Shown here: piece by piece, positions 1 through 5,318 of the stretch
How positions within the stretch are numbered: position 1 is the stretch's first letter
Layout of the letters: each line of letters opens with the position of its first letter
DNA from: Ruminococcus sp. UBA946
Lineage (GTDB): Bacteria; Bacillota; Clostridia; Oscillospirales; Ruminococcaceae
NCBI GenBank assembly: GCA_002293295.1
Contig: DBCY01000003.1
Location: 1-6,257, forward strand
Direction of reading: 5' to 3'
Length of the DNA: 6,257 bases
The notes under the pieces: model-generated
Seen by the model: only the letters and a program-made list of their open reading frames with translations
Told to the model about the DNA's origin: nothing
Database searches by the model: none
Translations under genes and position numbers: made by a program

Positions 1-77
1 AATCTCTTAAGTTGTTACCATTGTATTCCTTACTCCTCGTTCGCTCCATACTTAAAAAAGGGGATGATTAAGAGCTT

Positions 78-1415
78 ATGGCTGAAACGCCCATTTATGA
101 TTTTATTAAGGATTATACAAGTCAAAACTATATACGCGCTCATATGCCCGGGCATAAGGGTAAAGCCCGGTTTGACGAATATGGGATTTCACAGGCGGAA
201 CCGTATGATATTACGGAAATAAAAGGAGCCGATTCGCTTTATGATACGAACGGAATCATACTTAAAAGCGAACAGAACGCCGCAGGGCTTTTCGGTTCGG
301 GGAGGACGGTATACTCAGCCGGAGGTTCGACGTTATGCATACAGACGATGCTTGCGCTTACCTGTAAGGAGGGTAATACCGTAGCCGCTGCCAGAAATTC
401 GCATATATCCTTTTTAAACTCATGTATTTTACTCGGTCTGGAAATAAAATGGATTTACCCTGATTATAACAGTAACAGTCTGCTTTCGGGAACAATCACC
501 CCCGAAAAAACCGAGAATATACTGAATGCGAATGATAAAATAAAATGCGTTTTTATAACATCGCCCGATTATCTGGGAAAACTTGCCGATGTAAAGGGAA
601 TATCAGCGGTTTGCAGGAAACACGGCGTTAAGCTTCTTGTGGATAACGCCCACGGCGCATATCTGAATTTTCTTGAAAAACCGTGCCATCCGATTAATCT
701 CGGAGCGGATATATGCTGCGACTCGGCTCATAAAACGCTTCCCGTACTTACGGGAGGAGCATACCTTCATTTCGCCGATTATGAGGCTTCCCTGAGAGCG
801 AAGGATATAATGTCATTGTTCGGAAGCTCCAGTCCTTCTTATCTGATTTTACAGTCGCTGGATTTATGCAACGGATACCTGGATACGGATTTCCGAAGCG
901 ACCTGCGCAGGGTATGCCGCAGTATTGAAAATATGAAAAGACAGCTGGCGGGTAAATATACCGTATGTGAAAGCGAACCGCTGAAGCTTGTCATTTATAC
1001 TCCTCCATGCGGGGTCAAAGGTTATGAGCTTGCGGATTTACTGCGCGTCAACCGTATTGAACCTGAATATTCCGACGATACCCATTTATTATTTATGTTT
1101 TCAGCATCCGACGCCGATTCGGATTTGGATTATATTTATAAAACGTTGTCGTCGTTTGATTTGCCTTATGATGATAACTGCCGAAATAAAGAAGTTTATT
1201 TCCCGGAACCTGAAGCGGTTATGAGCGTCAGGGAAGCTTTTTTCGCCGAATCGGAGGAAATCCCAGCCGGTGGATGCGCAGGCAGAATCTGCGCAAAAAC
1301 GCGTACGGTATGTCCTCCCTGCGTTCCTGTGGCGGTCAGCGGAGAACGTTTTTTTGCCGGATATGAAAAAATTTTAAAAATGTATAGCATTTTTACTGTA
1401 AATGTGGTAAAATAA
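78..1415 (+). CDS. PLP-dependent Orn/Lys/Arg decarboxylase family protein (YaaO/SpeA-like)
   Basis: 445-residue cytosolic fold-type I PLP enzyme. The family decarboxylates lysine, arginine or ornithine to the polyamine precursors cadaverine, agmatine or putrescine; the substrate cannot be told from sequence alone. Visible family signatures in order: HMPGHKG at residues 22-28; DITEIKGADSLYD at 44-56; a glycine-rich YSAGGST at 79-85; NSHIS with His109, expected to stack on the PLP ring; DNAHG at 189-193, whose Asp189 should bind the pyridine nitrogen; and SAHKT at 217-220 with the Schiff-base Lys219. A degenerate C-terminal CPPCVPV...GE stretch (about 412-423) matches the family's PPG-IP-PGE region. 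The start is fixed by an in-frame TAA at 69-71. The ribosome site (AAGGGG near 58-63) is rather far away, about 14 nt. It is somewhat shorter than Bacillus YaaO (about 480 aa). All key residues are intact, so it is probably active. Its position before darA and holB matches yaaO. Confidence 0.93.
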   Translation: MAETPIYDFIKDYTSQNYIRAHMPGHKGKARFDEYGISQAEPYDITEIKGADSLYDTNGIILKSEQNAAGLFGSGRTVYSAGGSTLCIQTMLALTCKEGNTVAAARNSHISFLNSCILLGLEIKWIYPDYNSNSLLSGTITPEKTENILNANDKIKCVFITSPDYLGKLADVKGISAVCRKHGVKLLVDNAHGAYLNFLEKPCHPINLGADICCDSAHKTLPVLTGGAYLHFADYEASLRAKDIMSLFGSSSPSYLILQSLDLCNGYLDTDFRSDLRRVCRSIENMKRQLAGKYTVCESEPLKLVIYTPPCGVKGYELADLLRVNRIEPEYSDDTHLLFMFSASDADSDLDYIYKTLSSFDLPYDDNCRNKEVYFPEPEAVMSVREAFFAESEEIPAGGCAGRICAKTRTVCPPCVPVAVSGERFFAGYEKILKMYSIFTVNVVK

Positions 1416-1463
1416 ATTATATGTACATAATGTCCCTTTATTTTTTGGTGTATGCTTATTTTC

Positions 1464-1469
1464 AAGGAG
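1464..1469 (+). promoter_or_regulatory. Ribosome binding site that decides the darA start
   Basis: AAGGAG lies 9 nt before the ATG at 1479. The open frame extends upstream to another ATG at 1452, but that one has no Shine-Dalgarno sequence. It would also add nine residues (MLIFKELIL) that the DarA/PstA family lacks, since the family begins MKLI. The start at 1479 is therefore preferred. Confidence 0.85.
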
Positions 1470-1478
1470 CTGATTCTG

Positions 1479-1805
1479 ATGAAACTTATATATGCGATTG
1501 TTAATAATGATGACAGTCATTCCGTTTCCTCTTCGCTTACAAAAGCGGGGTTCTTTACTACAAAGCTTGCGTCTACGGGCGGTTTCCTTAAATCCGGCAA
1601 TACAACCTTCCTTATATGCGCGGAAAATGACAGGGTCGACAATATTATTAATATAATATCCAGTCATTCAAAAAAGCGGCTTCAGCTGGTTCCCGACGCC
1701 AATATCGGAGGCGTTGAGGTTAACGGGGCTTCTTTTCCTATTGAAGTACCGGTCGGGGGAGCGACAATTTTCGTTACCGATATCGAAAGATTTGAAAAGG
1801 TATGA
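1479..1805 (+). CDS. darA: Cyclic-di-AMP receptor, PII-like (DarA/PstA/YaaQ)
   Basis: 108-residue cytosolic protein of the DarA (YaaQ)/PstA family. These are trimeric PII-like proteins that bind the second messenger cyclic-di-AMP, one molecule per subunit interface. Visible signatures: the N-terminal strand MKLIYAIV; the near-invariant TKLASTGGFLKSGNTTF at about 28-44, which in the characterised homologues carries ligand-contacting residues (Thr28, Asn41 region); and VPVGGATIFV at about 90-99. The length equals the family norm. The segment between residues 66 and 85, corresponding to the mobile B-loop region, is the least conserved part, as usual. The stop overlaps the holB start by 4 nt (ATGA), so the two genes are probably translationally coupled. 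The downstream partner of DarA is still poorly defined in the family as a whole, so no pathway is assigned. Confidence 0.95.
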   Translation: MKLIYAIVNNDDSHSVSSSLTKAGFFTTKLASTGGFLKSGNTTFLICAENDRVDNIINIISSHSKKRLQLVPDANIGGVEVNGASFPIEVPVGGATIFVTDIERFEKV

Positions 1806-2773
1806 TTTTATATTCAAAGCGGAATATTACTGACAGCATTGAGGCAATGAACCGTAAGAACAGGCTTGCCCACGCTTTTTTACTGGTGGGGGAAAAGGGT
1901 TCCGGCAAAAAGACGGCAGCGGATTATATAGCCGGAATGCTCTTGTGCGATACGAAGAACGCATGCGGGGAATGCCGGAATTGCAGGCGGATTGAAAGAA
2001 AAACCCATCCCGACGTTATCCGGCCTGAAAGAACGGGGAAAAAGCTTATTTACAGCAGGGATACCATCCGTATGATCTGTTCGGATGCCTTTACTTTCCC
2101 TAATGACTGTGACAGTAAGGTTTATATTTTTGCCGATTGTGAAAATATTGAGGAAAATACCCAGAATCTTTTGCTGAAGCTTATCGAAGAACCGCCCGGT
2201 CATGCTTATTTCATATTTACGGCGGTAAACAGGGAGGTGTTTCTTCCCACATTTCTGTCCAGGGTTATTACCCTCGGCGTCGGCGAATGCTCCGAAGACG
2301 AATGCAGGAAAGCGCTTCTTGACACCGGCAGGTATGACGAAAGCTCGGTTGAAGCCGCTGTGTCGCATTTTCATGGAAACATAGGACTTTGCGCTGAGTT
2401 CCTGGATAATGACTCGCTTGTCAGACAGACCGAAGCCTGTAAAATGATTATAGACGGAATAGCGGAATCCGATGAATATAAAATAATCAAGACGCTGGCT
2501 CAGCTCGGGGAAAACAGGGCGTATATCCGCGACGTTCTGACGCTTGCTGACAAGGTTGTCAGGGATTCCTGCGTTATAAGGATTAACCCGAAGGAGAGCG
2601 GCAGTTTGCTGACGGGATGTTACAGGGAAGGCGCTGAAAAGCTTTCAGGCAGGCTTTCATTCAAAAGAGCTTCGGTAATCCATGAGGCTTTTTATCAATA
2701 TTCGTGTTTCCTGGCAGGAAACGTTAACTGCAGCGCTGCCGTGTCGGCATTGGGAGGTATTCTGGTTGGGTGA
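1802..2773 (+). CDS. holB: DNA polymerase III delta-prime subunit (clamp loader)
   Basis: 323-residue AAA+ clamp-loader subunit that helps load the beta sliding clamp onto primed DNA, together with DnaX and HolA. Visible elements: LAHAFLLVG at 22-30, typical for the family N-terminus; a P-loop GEKGSGKKT at 30-38 in which the usual Ser/Thr after GK is Lys, in line with delta-prime being a degenerate ATPase; a zinc-binding cluster with Cys49, Cys55, Cys58 and Cys61; a Walker-B-like region at about 107-116; NLLLKLIEEPP at 122-132; and the arginine-finger SRC motif, which here reads SRV with Arg154 kept and Cys replaced by Val. The C-terminal third (about 210-323) is the diverged collar domain. 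The length is normal. The start overlaps the darA stop (ATGA) and has no properly spaced ribosome site of its own, which suggests coupled translation. Confidence 0.94.
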   Translation: MILYSKRNITDSIEAMNRKNRLAHAFLLVGEKGSGKKTAADYIAGMLLCDTKNACGECRNCRRIERKTHPDVIRPERTGKKLIYSRDTIRMICSDAFTFPNDCDSKVYIFADCENIEENTQNLLLKLIEEPPGHAYFIFTAVNREVFLPTFLSRVITLGVGECSEDECRKALLDTGRYDESSVEAAVSHFHGNIGLCAEFLDNDSLVRQTEACKMIIDGIAESDEYKIIKTLAQLGENRAYIRDVLTLADKVVRDSCVIRINPKESGSLLTGCYREGAEKLSGRLSFKRASVIHEAFYQYSCFLAGNVNCSAAVSALGGILVG

Positions 2774-2937
2774 ACCGCAGTTTCAGATATATGGTTTTGT
2801 TTTTATATATAGAACAACATCAAAGGATGGTCATTAGAATTATTAAACTGAAAGGAGATGGTTTGCTGTTTGTAATCGGTATAACGGGGGTGGTTTTCAG
2901 CCCCGGGCATACGGGTATTGCGGAACTATTAAGCTGA
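2770..2937 (+). CDS. Possible small protein, 55 aa, GTG start overlapping holB
   Basis: An unrecognised open frame begins with GTG at 2770-2772, overlapping the holB TGA by 4 nt (GTGA). A strong purine box GGGAGG lies at 2752-2757, 12 nt upstream. The 55-residue product would start MNRSFRYMVLFLYIEQ, carry a basic middle (about residues 17-28), then a hydrophobic stretch LLFVIGITGVVF at about 32-43, and end in PGHTGIAELLS. An internal AAAGGAG at 2851-2857 lies 5 nt before an in-frame TTG at 2863, so a shorter 24-residue product is another possibility. For: the overlap geometry matches the darA-holB junction just upstream, and it fills most of an otherwise unusually long gap in this compact operon. 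Against: no recognised homology, short length, and it could be a chance frame or a decayed gene. Confidence 0.3.
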   Translation: MNRSFRYMVLFLYIEQHQRMVIRIIKLKGDGLLFVIGITGVVFSPGHTGIAELLS

Positions 2938-2957
2938 ATGTATATCCTTCGGCTTAA
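2929..2957 (+). other. Inverted repeat (RNA hairpin) just upstream of ricT
   Basis: The arms TTAAGCTGAA (2929-2938) and TTCGGCTTAA (2948-2957) pair over 10 bp with a single G-U wobble around a 9-nt loop. No T tract follows on the + strand, so it does not look like an intrinsic terminator. It ends 21 nt before the ricT ATG, and the stop codon of the small 2770-2937 frame lies in its 5' arm. It could shape translation initiation or mRNA processing between holB and ricT; this is inference. Confidence 0.5.
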
Positions 2958-2978
2958 CGGCAGTAAATCATAGAAAAT

Positions 2979-3845
2979 ATGACTGAAATTATAGGAGTGC
3001 GCTTTAAGAGCGCGGGAAAGGTCTATTATTTTTCCCCCGGACGGTTAAAGATTGACGCAGAAAGTATTGTAATTGTCGAAACGGCAAGGGGAATCGAATG
3101 CGGCGAGGTTGTTTTCGCCAACAGAATGGTTGATGACAAGAGTATTACGGTACCGCTGAAAACAATTATAAGAACAGCAAACGAGCATGACATGAAAATA
3201 ATAGAACAGAATAAGCAAAAGGAAGAAAATGCGCTTAAGGTCTGCCAGGAAAAAATTATCGAGCACAACCTTGATATGAAGCTTGTCGATGTGGAATGCA
3301 CATTTGACAATAATAAGCTTTTGTTTTATTTTACCGCCGAAACGCGCATAGATTTCCGCGAGCTTGTAAAGGACCTGGCGGCTGTGTTCCGTACCCGGAT
3401 TGAGCTTCGTCAAATAGGGGTGCGGGACGAAGCTAAGGTTCTCGGAGGGCTTGGCATATGCGGCAAGGAGTTCTGCTGTAAGGGCTTTCTTGGCGAATTT
3501 CAGCCTGTTTCAATTAAAATGGCTAAGGAGCAGGGCTTATCCCTTAATCCTACTAAAATTTCCGGTACCTGCGGGCGTCTGATGTGCTGCCTTAAATATG
3601 AACAGGATGTTTACGAGGAGCTTATCAAGACCTCACCTAGGGTCGGAGCCTATGTTAAAACGGCGGAATTTAACGGGTTCGTCGAGGATATTAATCTGCT
3701 GACGGGTATGCTTAAGGTAAAACAGGAAAAATCCGATACGCCTGCCGTATGGGTAAAAAAGGATGATGTAACTGTTATCCGCGACGGTAAAATAAAGCTT
3801 GACCGGGATGAAATCAAGGCTTTAAAAGCTCTTGAGGGACGCTGA
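2979..3845 (+). CDS. ricT: RicT/YaaT, PSP1-domain regulator protein
   Basis: 288-residue cytosolic protein of the YaaT/PSP1 family. In Bacillus subtilis RicT works with RicA (YmcA) and RicF (YlbF) as an Fe-S-containing complex that aids RNase Y-dependent mRNA maturation and affects Spo0A phosphorylation, sporulation, competence and biofilm formation. Visible family signatures: IIGVRFKSAGKVYYFSPG at 4-21; RQIGVRDEAK at 144-153; GGLGICGKEFCC at 156-167; and SGTCGRLMCCLKYE at 195-208. The clustered cysteines are Cys161, 166, 167, 198, 203 and 204, and cysteines of this set bind the cluster in the known protein. The C-terminus (about 220-288) is charged and slightly diverged. An in-frame TAA at 2964-2966 and the family N-terminus fix the ATG at 2979, yet there is no Shine-Dalgarno sequence before it. 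RicA and RicF are not in this window. Confidence 0.95.
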   Translation: MTEIIGVRFKSAGKVYYFSPGRLKIDAESIVIVETARGIECGEVVFANRMVDDKSITVPLKTIIRTANEHDMKIIEQNKQKEENALKVCQEKIIEHNLDMKLVDVECTFDNNKLLFYFTAETRIDFRELVKDLAAVFRTRIELRQIGVRDEAKVLGGLGICGKEFCCKGFLGEFQPVSIKMAKEQGLSLNPTKISGTCGRLMCCLKYEQDVYEELIKTSPRVGAYVKTAEFNGFVEDINLLTGMLKVKQEKSDTPAVWVKKDDVTVIRDGKIKLDRDEIKALKALEGR

Positions 3846-3871
3846 TTATCCGGAGTTAAAGAAGGGAGGGG

Positions 3872-4030
3872 TTATTTTTCCTTAAGTTCATTTGAAAAAC
3901 CGTCAGCTTCGATACCGGCGTACCTTATGTTTTTATAAATAACTGCATAGAATATATACTTGTCCGGTATGCATTTATTGAAATTGAAAAAAATAATAAA
4001 AGTTTGAAACAAAGTTTCAAACGGGGAGTT
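3872..4030 (-). pseudogene. Possible 3' remnant of a minus-strand gene
   Basis: The minus strand is open from just after a stop at 4031-4033 to a TAA at 3872-3874 (52 sense codons). It contains no ATG; a TTG at 4010-4012 is the only plausible start and has no ribosome site. The last 33 codons read like ordinary protein: CIPDKYIFYAVIYKN followed by IRYAGIEADGFSNELKEK, with codon choices like those of the neighbours. The upstream part is low-complexity and Phe/Asn-rich. This could be the tail of a gene whose front was lost by rearrangement. A chance frame of this length is quite possible, and I do not recognise a family. Confidence 0.2.
4002..4022. repeat. Perfect palindrome 1, 9-bp arms around AAA
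   Basis: GTTTGAAAC, a central AAA, then GTTTCAAAC: a perfect inverted repeat of 21 bp. It is preceded by an A-rich run (3987-4001), so on the minus strand it would be a hairpin followed by a T-rich tract, a weak terminator shape; no clear minus-strand gene needs one, though. In DNA form it resembles a dimeric regulator's operator. It lies 49 nt before the start codon of the next gene. Confidence 0.6.
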
Positions 4031-4050
4031 TTATCCGAAACGGATAAAAC
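4028..4050. repeat. Perfect palindrome 2, 10-bp arms around AAA
   Basis: GTTTTATCCG, a central AAA, then CGGATAAAAC: a perfect inverted repeat of 23 bp, 5 nt (GGGGA) after palindrome 1. It ends 6 nt before the ribosome site of the next gene. In mRNA it would form a 10-bp hairpin that could influence initiation; in DNA it would make a good operator. There is no following T tract, so it is not an intrinsic terminator. The centres of the two palindromes are 27 bp apart. Confidence 0.65.
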
Positions 4051-4056
4051 CTTAGG

Positions 4057-4062
4057 AAAGGA
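4057..4062 (+). promoter_or_regulatory. Ribosome binding site for the small membrane protein
   Basis: AAAGGA (part of AGGAAAGGA) lies 8 nt before the ATG at 4071. The frame also has an ATG at 4062, but that codon overlaps this ribosome site, so 4071 is the more credible start. Confidence 0.75.
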
Positions 4063-4070
4063 TGGTCATT

Positions 4071-4316
4071 ATGATAAAAAACAAAAAATTCAAGGACTAC
4101 GAATTAAAGGACTGGATTAAGTTTATCGAATTAACATTGCTTTTGATAACAACAATCCTGAACATTGTTACGCTGATAATATCAATAAAGAGGGACAGGG
4201 ATGAAAAAAGGGCGTTAAAGGCTGAAGACGATTATTATGACGACTATGATTTTACATTAAGCGAAATAGGTGATATTGACGACGATTACCTCGACGAAGG
4301 CGAACTGAAGTTTTAA
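4071..4316 (+). CDS. Small single-pass membrane protein with acidic tail, unknown function
   Basis: 81-residue protein of no family I recognise. It has three parts: a basic/aromatic N-terminus (MIKNKKFKDYELKDWIK, 1-17); one hydrophobic helix at about 18-39 (FIELTLLLITTILNIVTLII) bounded by a strongly basic KRDRDEKR at 40-47; and a very acidic tail, with 14 Asp/Glu between residues 52 and 78 plus three Tyr at 55, 56 and 59. Basic residues flank the helix on both sides, so the topology cannot be read from charge. The good ribosome site, ordinary codon use and 37-nt gap to the next gene support a real gene, probably co-transcribed with the SPFH protein. A role as an anchor or partner of that scaffold is inference from adjacency only. 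Confidence 0.75.
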   Translation: MIKNKKFKDYELKDWIKFIELTLLLITTILNIVTLIISIKRDRDEKRALKAEDDYYDDYDFTLSEIGDIDDDYLDEGELKF

Positions 4317-4353
4317 GCAGCGTAAAATAATAAGAAAATAAGGAGATATTTAT

Positions 4354-5271
4354 ATGCCGGCTAATCCTAGTATTGTAAACATTAAAGGAAACGGTTCAAA
4401 CAGCATAAAAAAACTGATTACGGTAATCGTAATTCTGCTTGTACTTGCGGTTGTATTGTTCAGTTGCTTCACTATTGTAAAACCGGGACATACGGGGGTT
4501 GTTATTACTCTCGGCAACGTAAACGAACAGAATGTTCTGACGGAGGGCTTCCATTTCAAAATTCCGTTCATCCAGCAAATTTTTCTTGTGGATAACCGGG
4601 TTCAGAAAGCCGAAGCGGACTGCTCCTCTGCGTCAAGGGATTTACAGACCGTTGCTTCAACTATTGCTATTAACTATAAGGTTCTGAATAATTCATCCGC
4701 CTCCATGTATAAGAATGTGGGTATGGATTATGAATTCAAGGTTATAACTCCGGCTATACAGGAATGCGTCAAAGCCGTTACAGCCAAGTATACCGCCGAA
4801 CAGCTCATTACCCTTCGCCAGTCGGTGGGAGACGAGATGAGCGAGCTTTTAAAGGAAAAAATCAGTACATACGGACTCGAAATTCAGGTTTTCAATATTA
4901 TTTCATTTGACTTTACGGCGGAGTACAACGCGGCTATTGAAGCTAAGCAGACGGCTCAGCAAAGCGCTCTGAAAGCCGAACAGGATTTACAGAGAATAAA
5001 GGTTGAGGCTGAACAGACCATTACGCAGGCTCAAGCCGAGGCTGAGGCATACCGTTTGAAATCGCTGGAAATTACCCCTGAAATTCTTCTGATGAATTAT
5101 ATTGAAAAGTGGGACGGTAAATTACCGGCAGTGGCTTCGGGAGAAGGCGGTTCAATGATTATTGACATAAGCTCTATGCTGGAGGAGATTAATAACGGCG
5201 GTCCCGCGGCAGCCTACACCCCTGAAGCAAACACTAATGTGCCTGAGGATAATGCGGCTGATGAAGAATGA
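4354..5271 (+). CDS. SPFH/prohibitin-family membrane protein (HflC/stomatin-like)
   Basis: 305-residue membrane-anchored SPFH (stomatin/prohibitin/flotillin/HflKC) protein. The family forms large oligomeric rings or scaffolds that organise membrane microdomains and often control membrane proteases. Layout: a short cytosolic N-terminus with KK at 19-20; a membrane helix at about 21-40; the SPFH core beginning IVKPGHTGVVITLG at 41-54 and including EGFHFKIPF at 64-72; a long helical, Ala/Gln/Glu-rich coiled coil at about 188-238; the prohibitin-like KWDGKLPAV at 252-260; and a disordered acidic tail at 281-305. It fits the prohibitin-family pattern rather than flotillin. AAGGAG at 4340-4345, 8 nt before the ATG, is a good ribosome site. 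No NfeD or HflK partner lies beside it; the neighbours are the small acidic membrane protein upstream and rsgA downstream. The exact function is unknown. Confidence 0.93.
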   Translation: MPANPSIVNIKGNGSNSIKKLITVIVILLVLAVVLFSCFTIVKPGHTGVVITLGNVNEQNVLTEGFHFKIPFIQQIFLVDNRVQKAEADCSSASRDLQTVASTIAINYKVLNNSSASMYKNVGMDYEFKVITPAIQECVKAVTAKYTAEQLITLRQSVGDEMSELLKEKISTYGLEIQVFNIISFDFTAEYNAAIEAKQTAQQSALKAEQDLQRIKVEAEQTITQAQAEAEAYRLKSLEITPEILLMNYIEKWDGKLPAVASGEGGSMIIDISSMLEEINNGGPAAAYTPEANTNVPEDNAADEE

Positions 5272-5282
5272 GCATAGCAGAA

Positions 5283-5298
5283 ATTACCGTTCGGTAAT
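5283..5298. repeat. Short perfect palindrome between the SPFH gene and rsgA
   Basis: ATTACC, GTTC, GGTAAT: a perfect inverted repeat with a 4-nt loop (7 bp if read as ATTACCG/CGGTAAT). It starts 11 nt after the SPFH stop and ends 20 nt before the rsgA ATG. No T tract follows, so it is not a normal terminator. It may act as an operator (the ACCG/CGGT core resembles many dimeric-repressor sites) or as a small intercistronic hairpin. Confidence 0.45.
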
Positions 5299-5318
5299 AC
5301 GGGAGTATATCAGATAGT

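Larger units (their letters stand above)
3846..4070. other. Intergenic region between ricT and the membrane-protein block
   Basis: This 225-bp stretch separates the replication/regulator cluster from the SPFH block. It begins with a purine-rich segment (about 3859-3871), has no convincing intrinsic terminator for ricT, contains a minus-strand open frame (3872-4030), turns A/T-rich at 3922-4001 where a promoter would be expected, and ends with two perfect palindromes (4002-4022 and 4028-4050) directly before the ribosome site of the next gene. The length and structure suggest that the genes from 4071 onward form a separately controlled transcription unit (inference). Confidence 0.6.

Noticed and set aside
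7..37. Minus-strand Shine-Dalgarno-like AAGGA/AGGAG followed by ATG at 19-21
   Set aside because: The frame ends after four codons (TAA at 7-9), so no gene is supported, although the window edge is close.
143..156. Perfect 14-bp palindrome TATGCCCGGGCATA
   Set aside because: It is inside the codons for the conserved HMPGHKG motif and is explained by that coding constraint.
988..1465. Overlapping open frames at the 3' end of the decarboxylase gene, on both strands
   Set aside because: The decarboxylase frame is continuous and keeps its C-terminal family motif, so the others are shadows and not evidence of a frameshift.
1880..2374. 164-codon open frame on the minus strand inside holB
   Set aside because: It lies fully antisense to a well-supported gene, shows no family signature and has low-quality residue content; it is a shadow frame.
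3859..3884. Possible intrinsic terminator after ricT (AAGG ... TTTTTCCTT)
   Set aside because: Only a 4-bp stem around a 14-nt loop can form and the T run is in the wrong place.
3932..3960. Possible promoter, TTTATA then 17 nt then TATACT
   Set aside because: The -35 box is poor and A/T-rich DNA yields many such matches. A promoter for the 4071 gene is likely in this region but cannot be placed with confidence.
3969..4007. 12-codon + strand frame (MHLLKLKKIIKV) ending in palindrome 1, a possible leader peptide
   Set aside because: It has no ribosome site and lies in an A-rich tract that gives Lys and Ile codons by chance.
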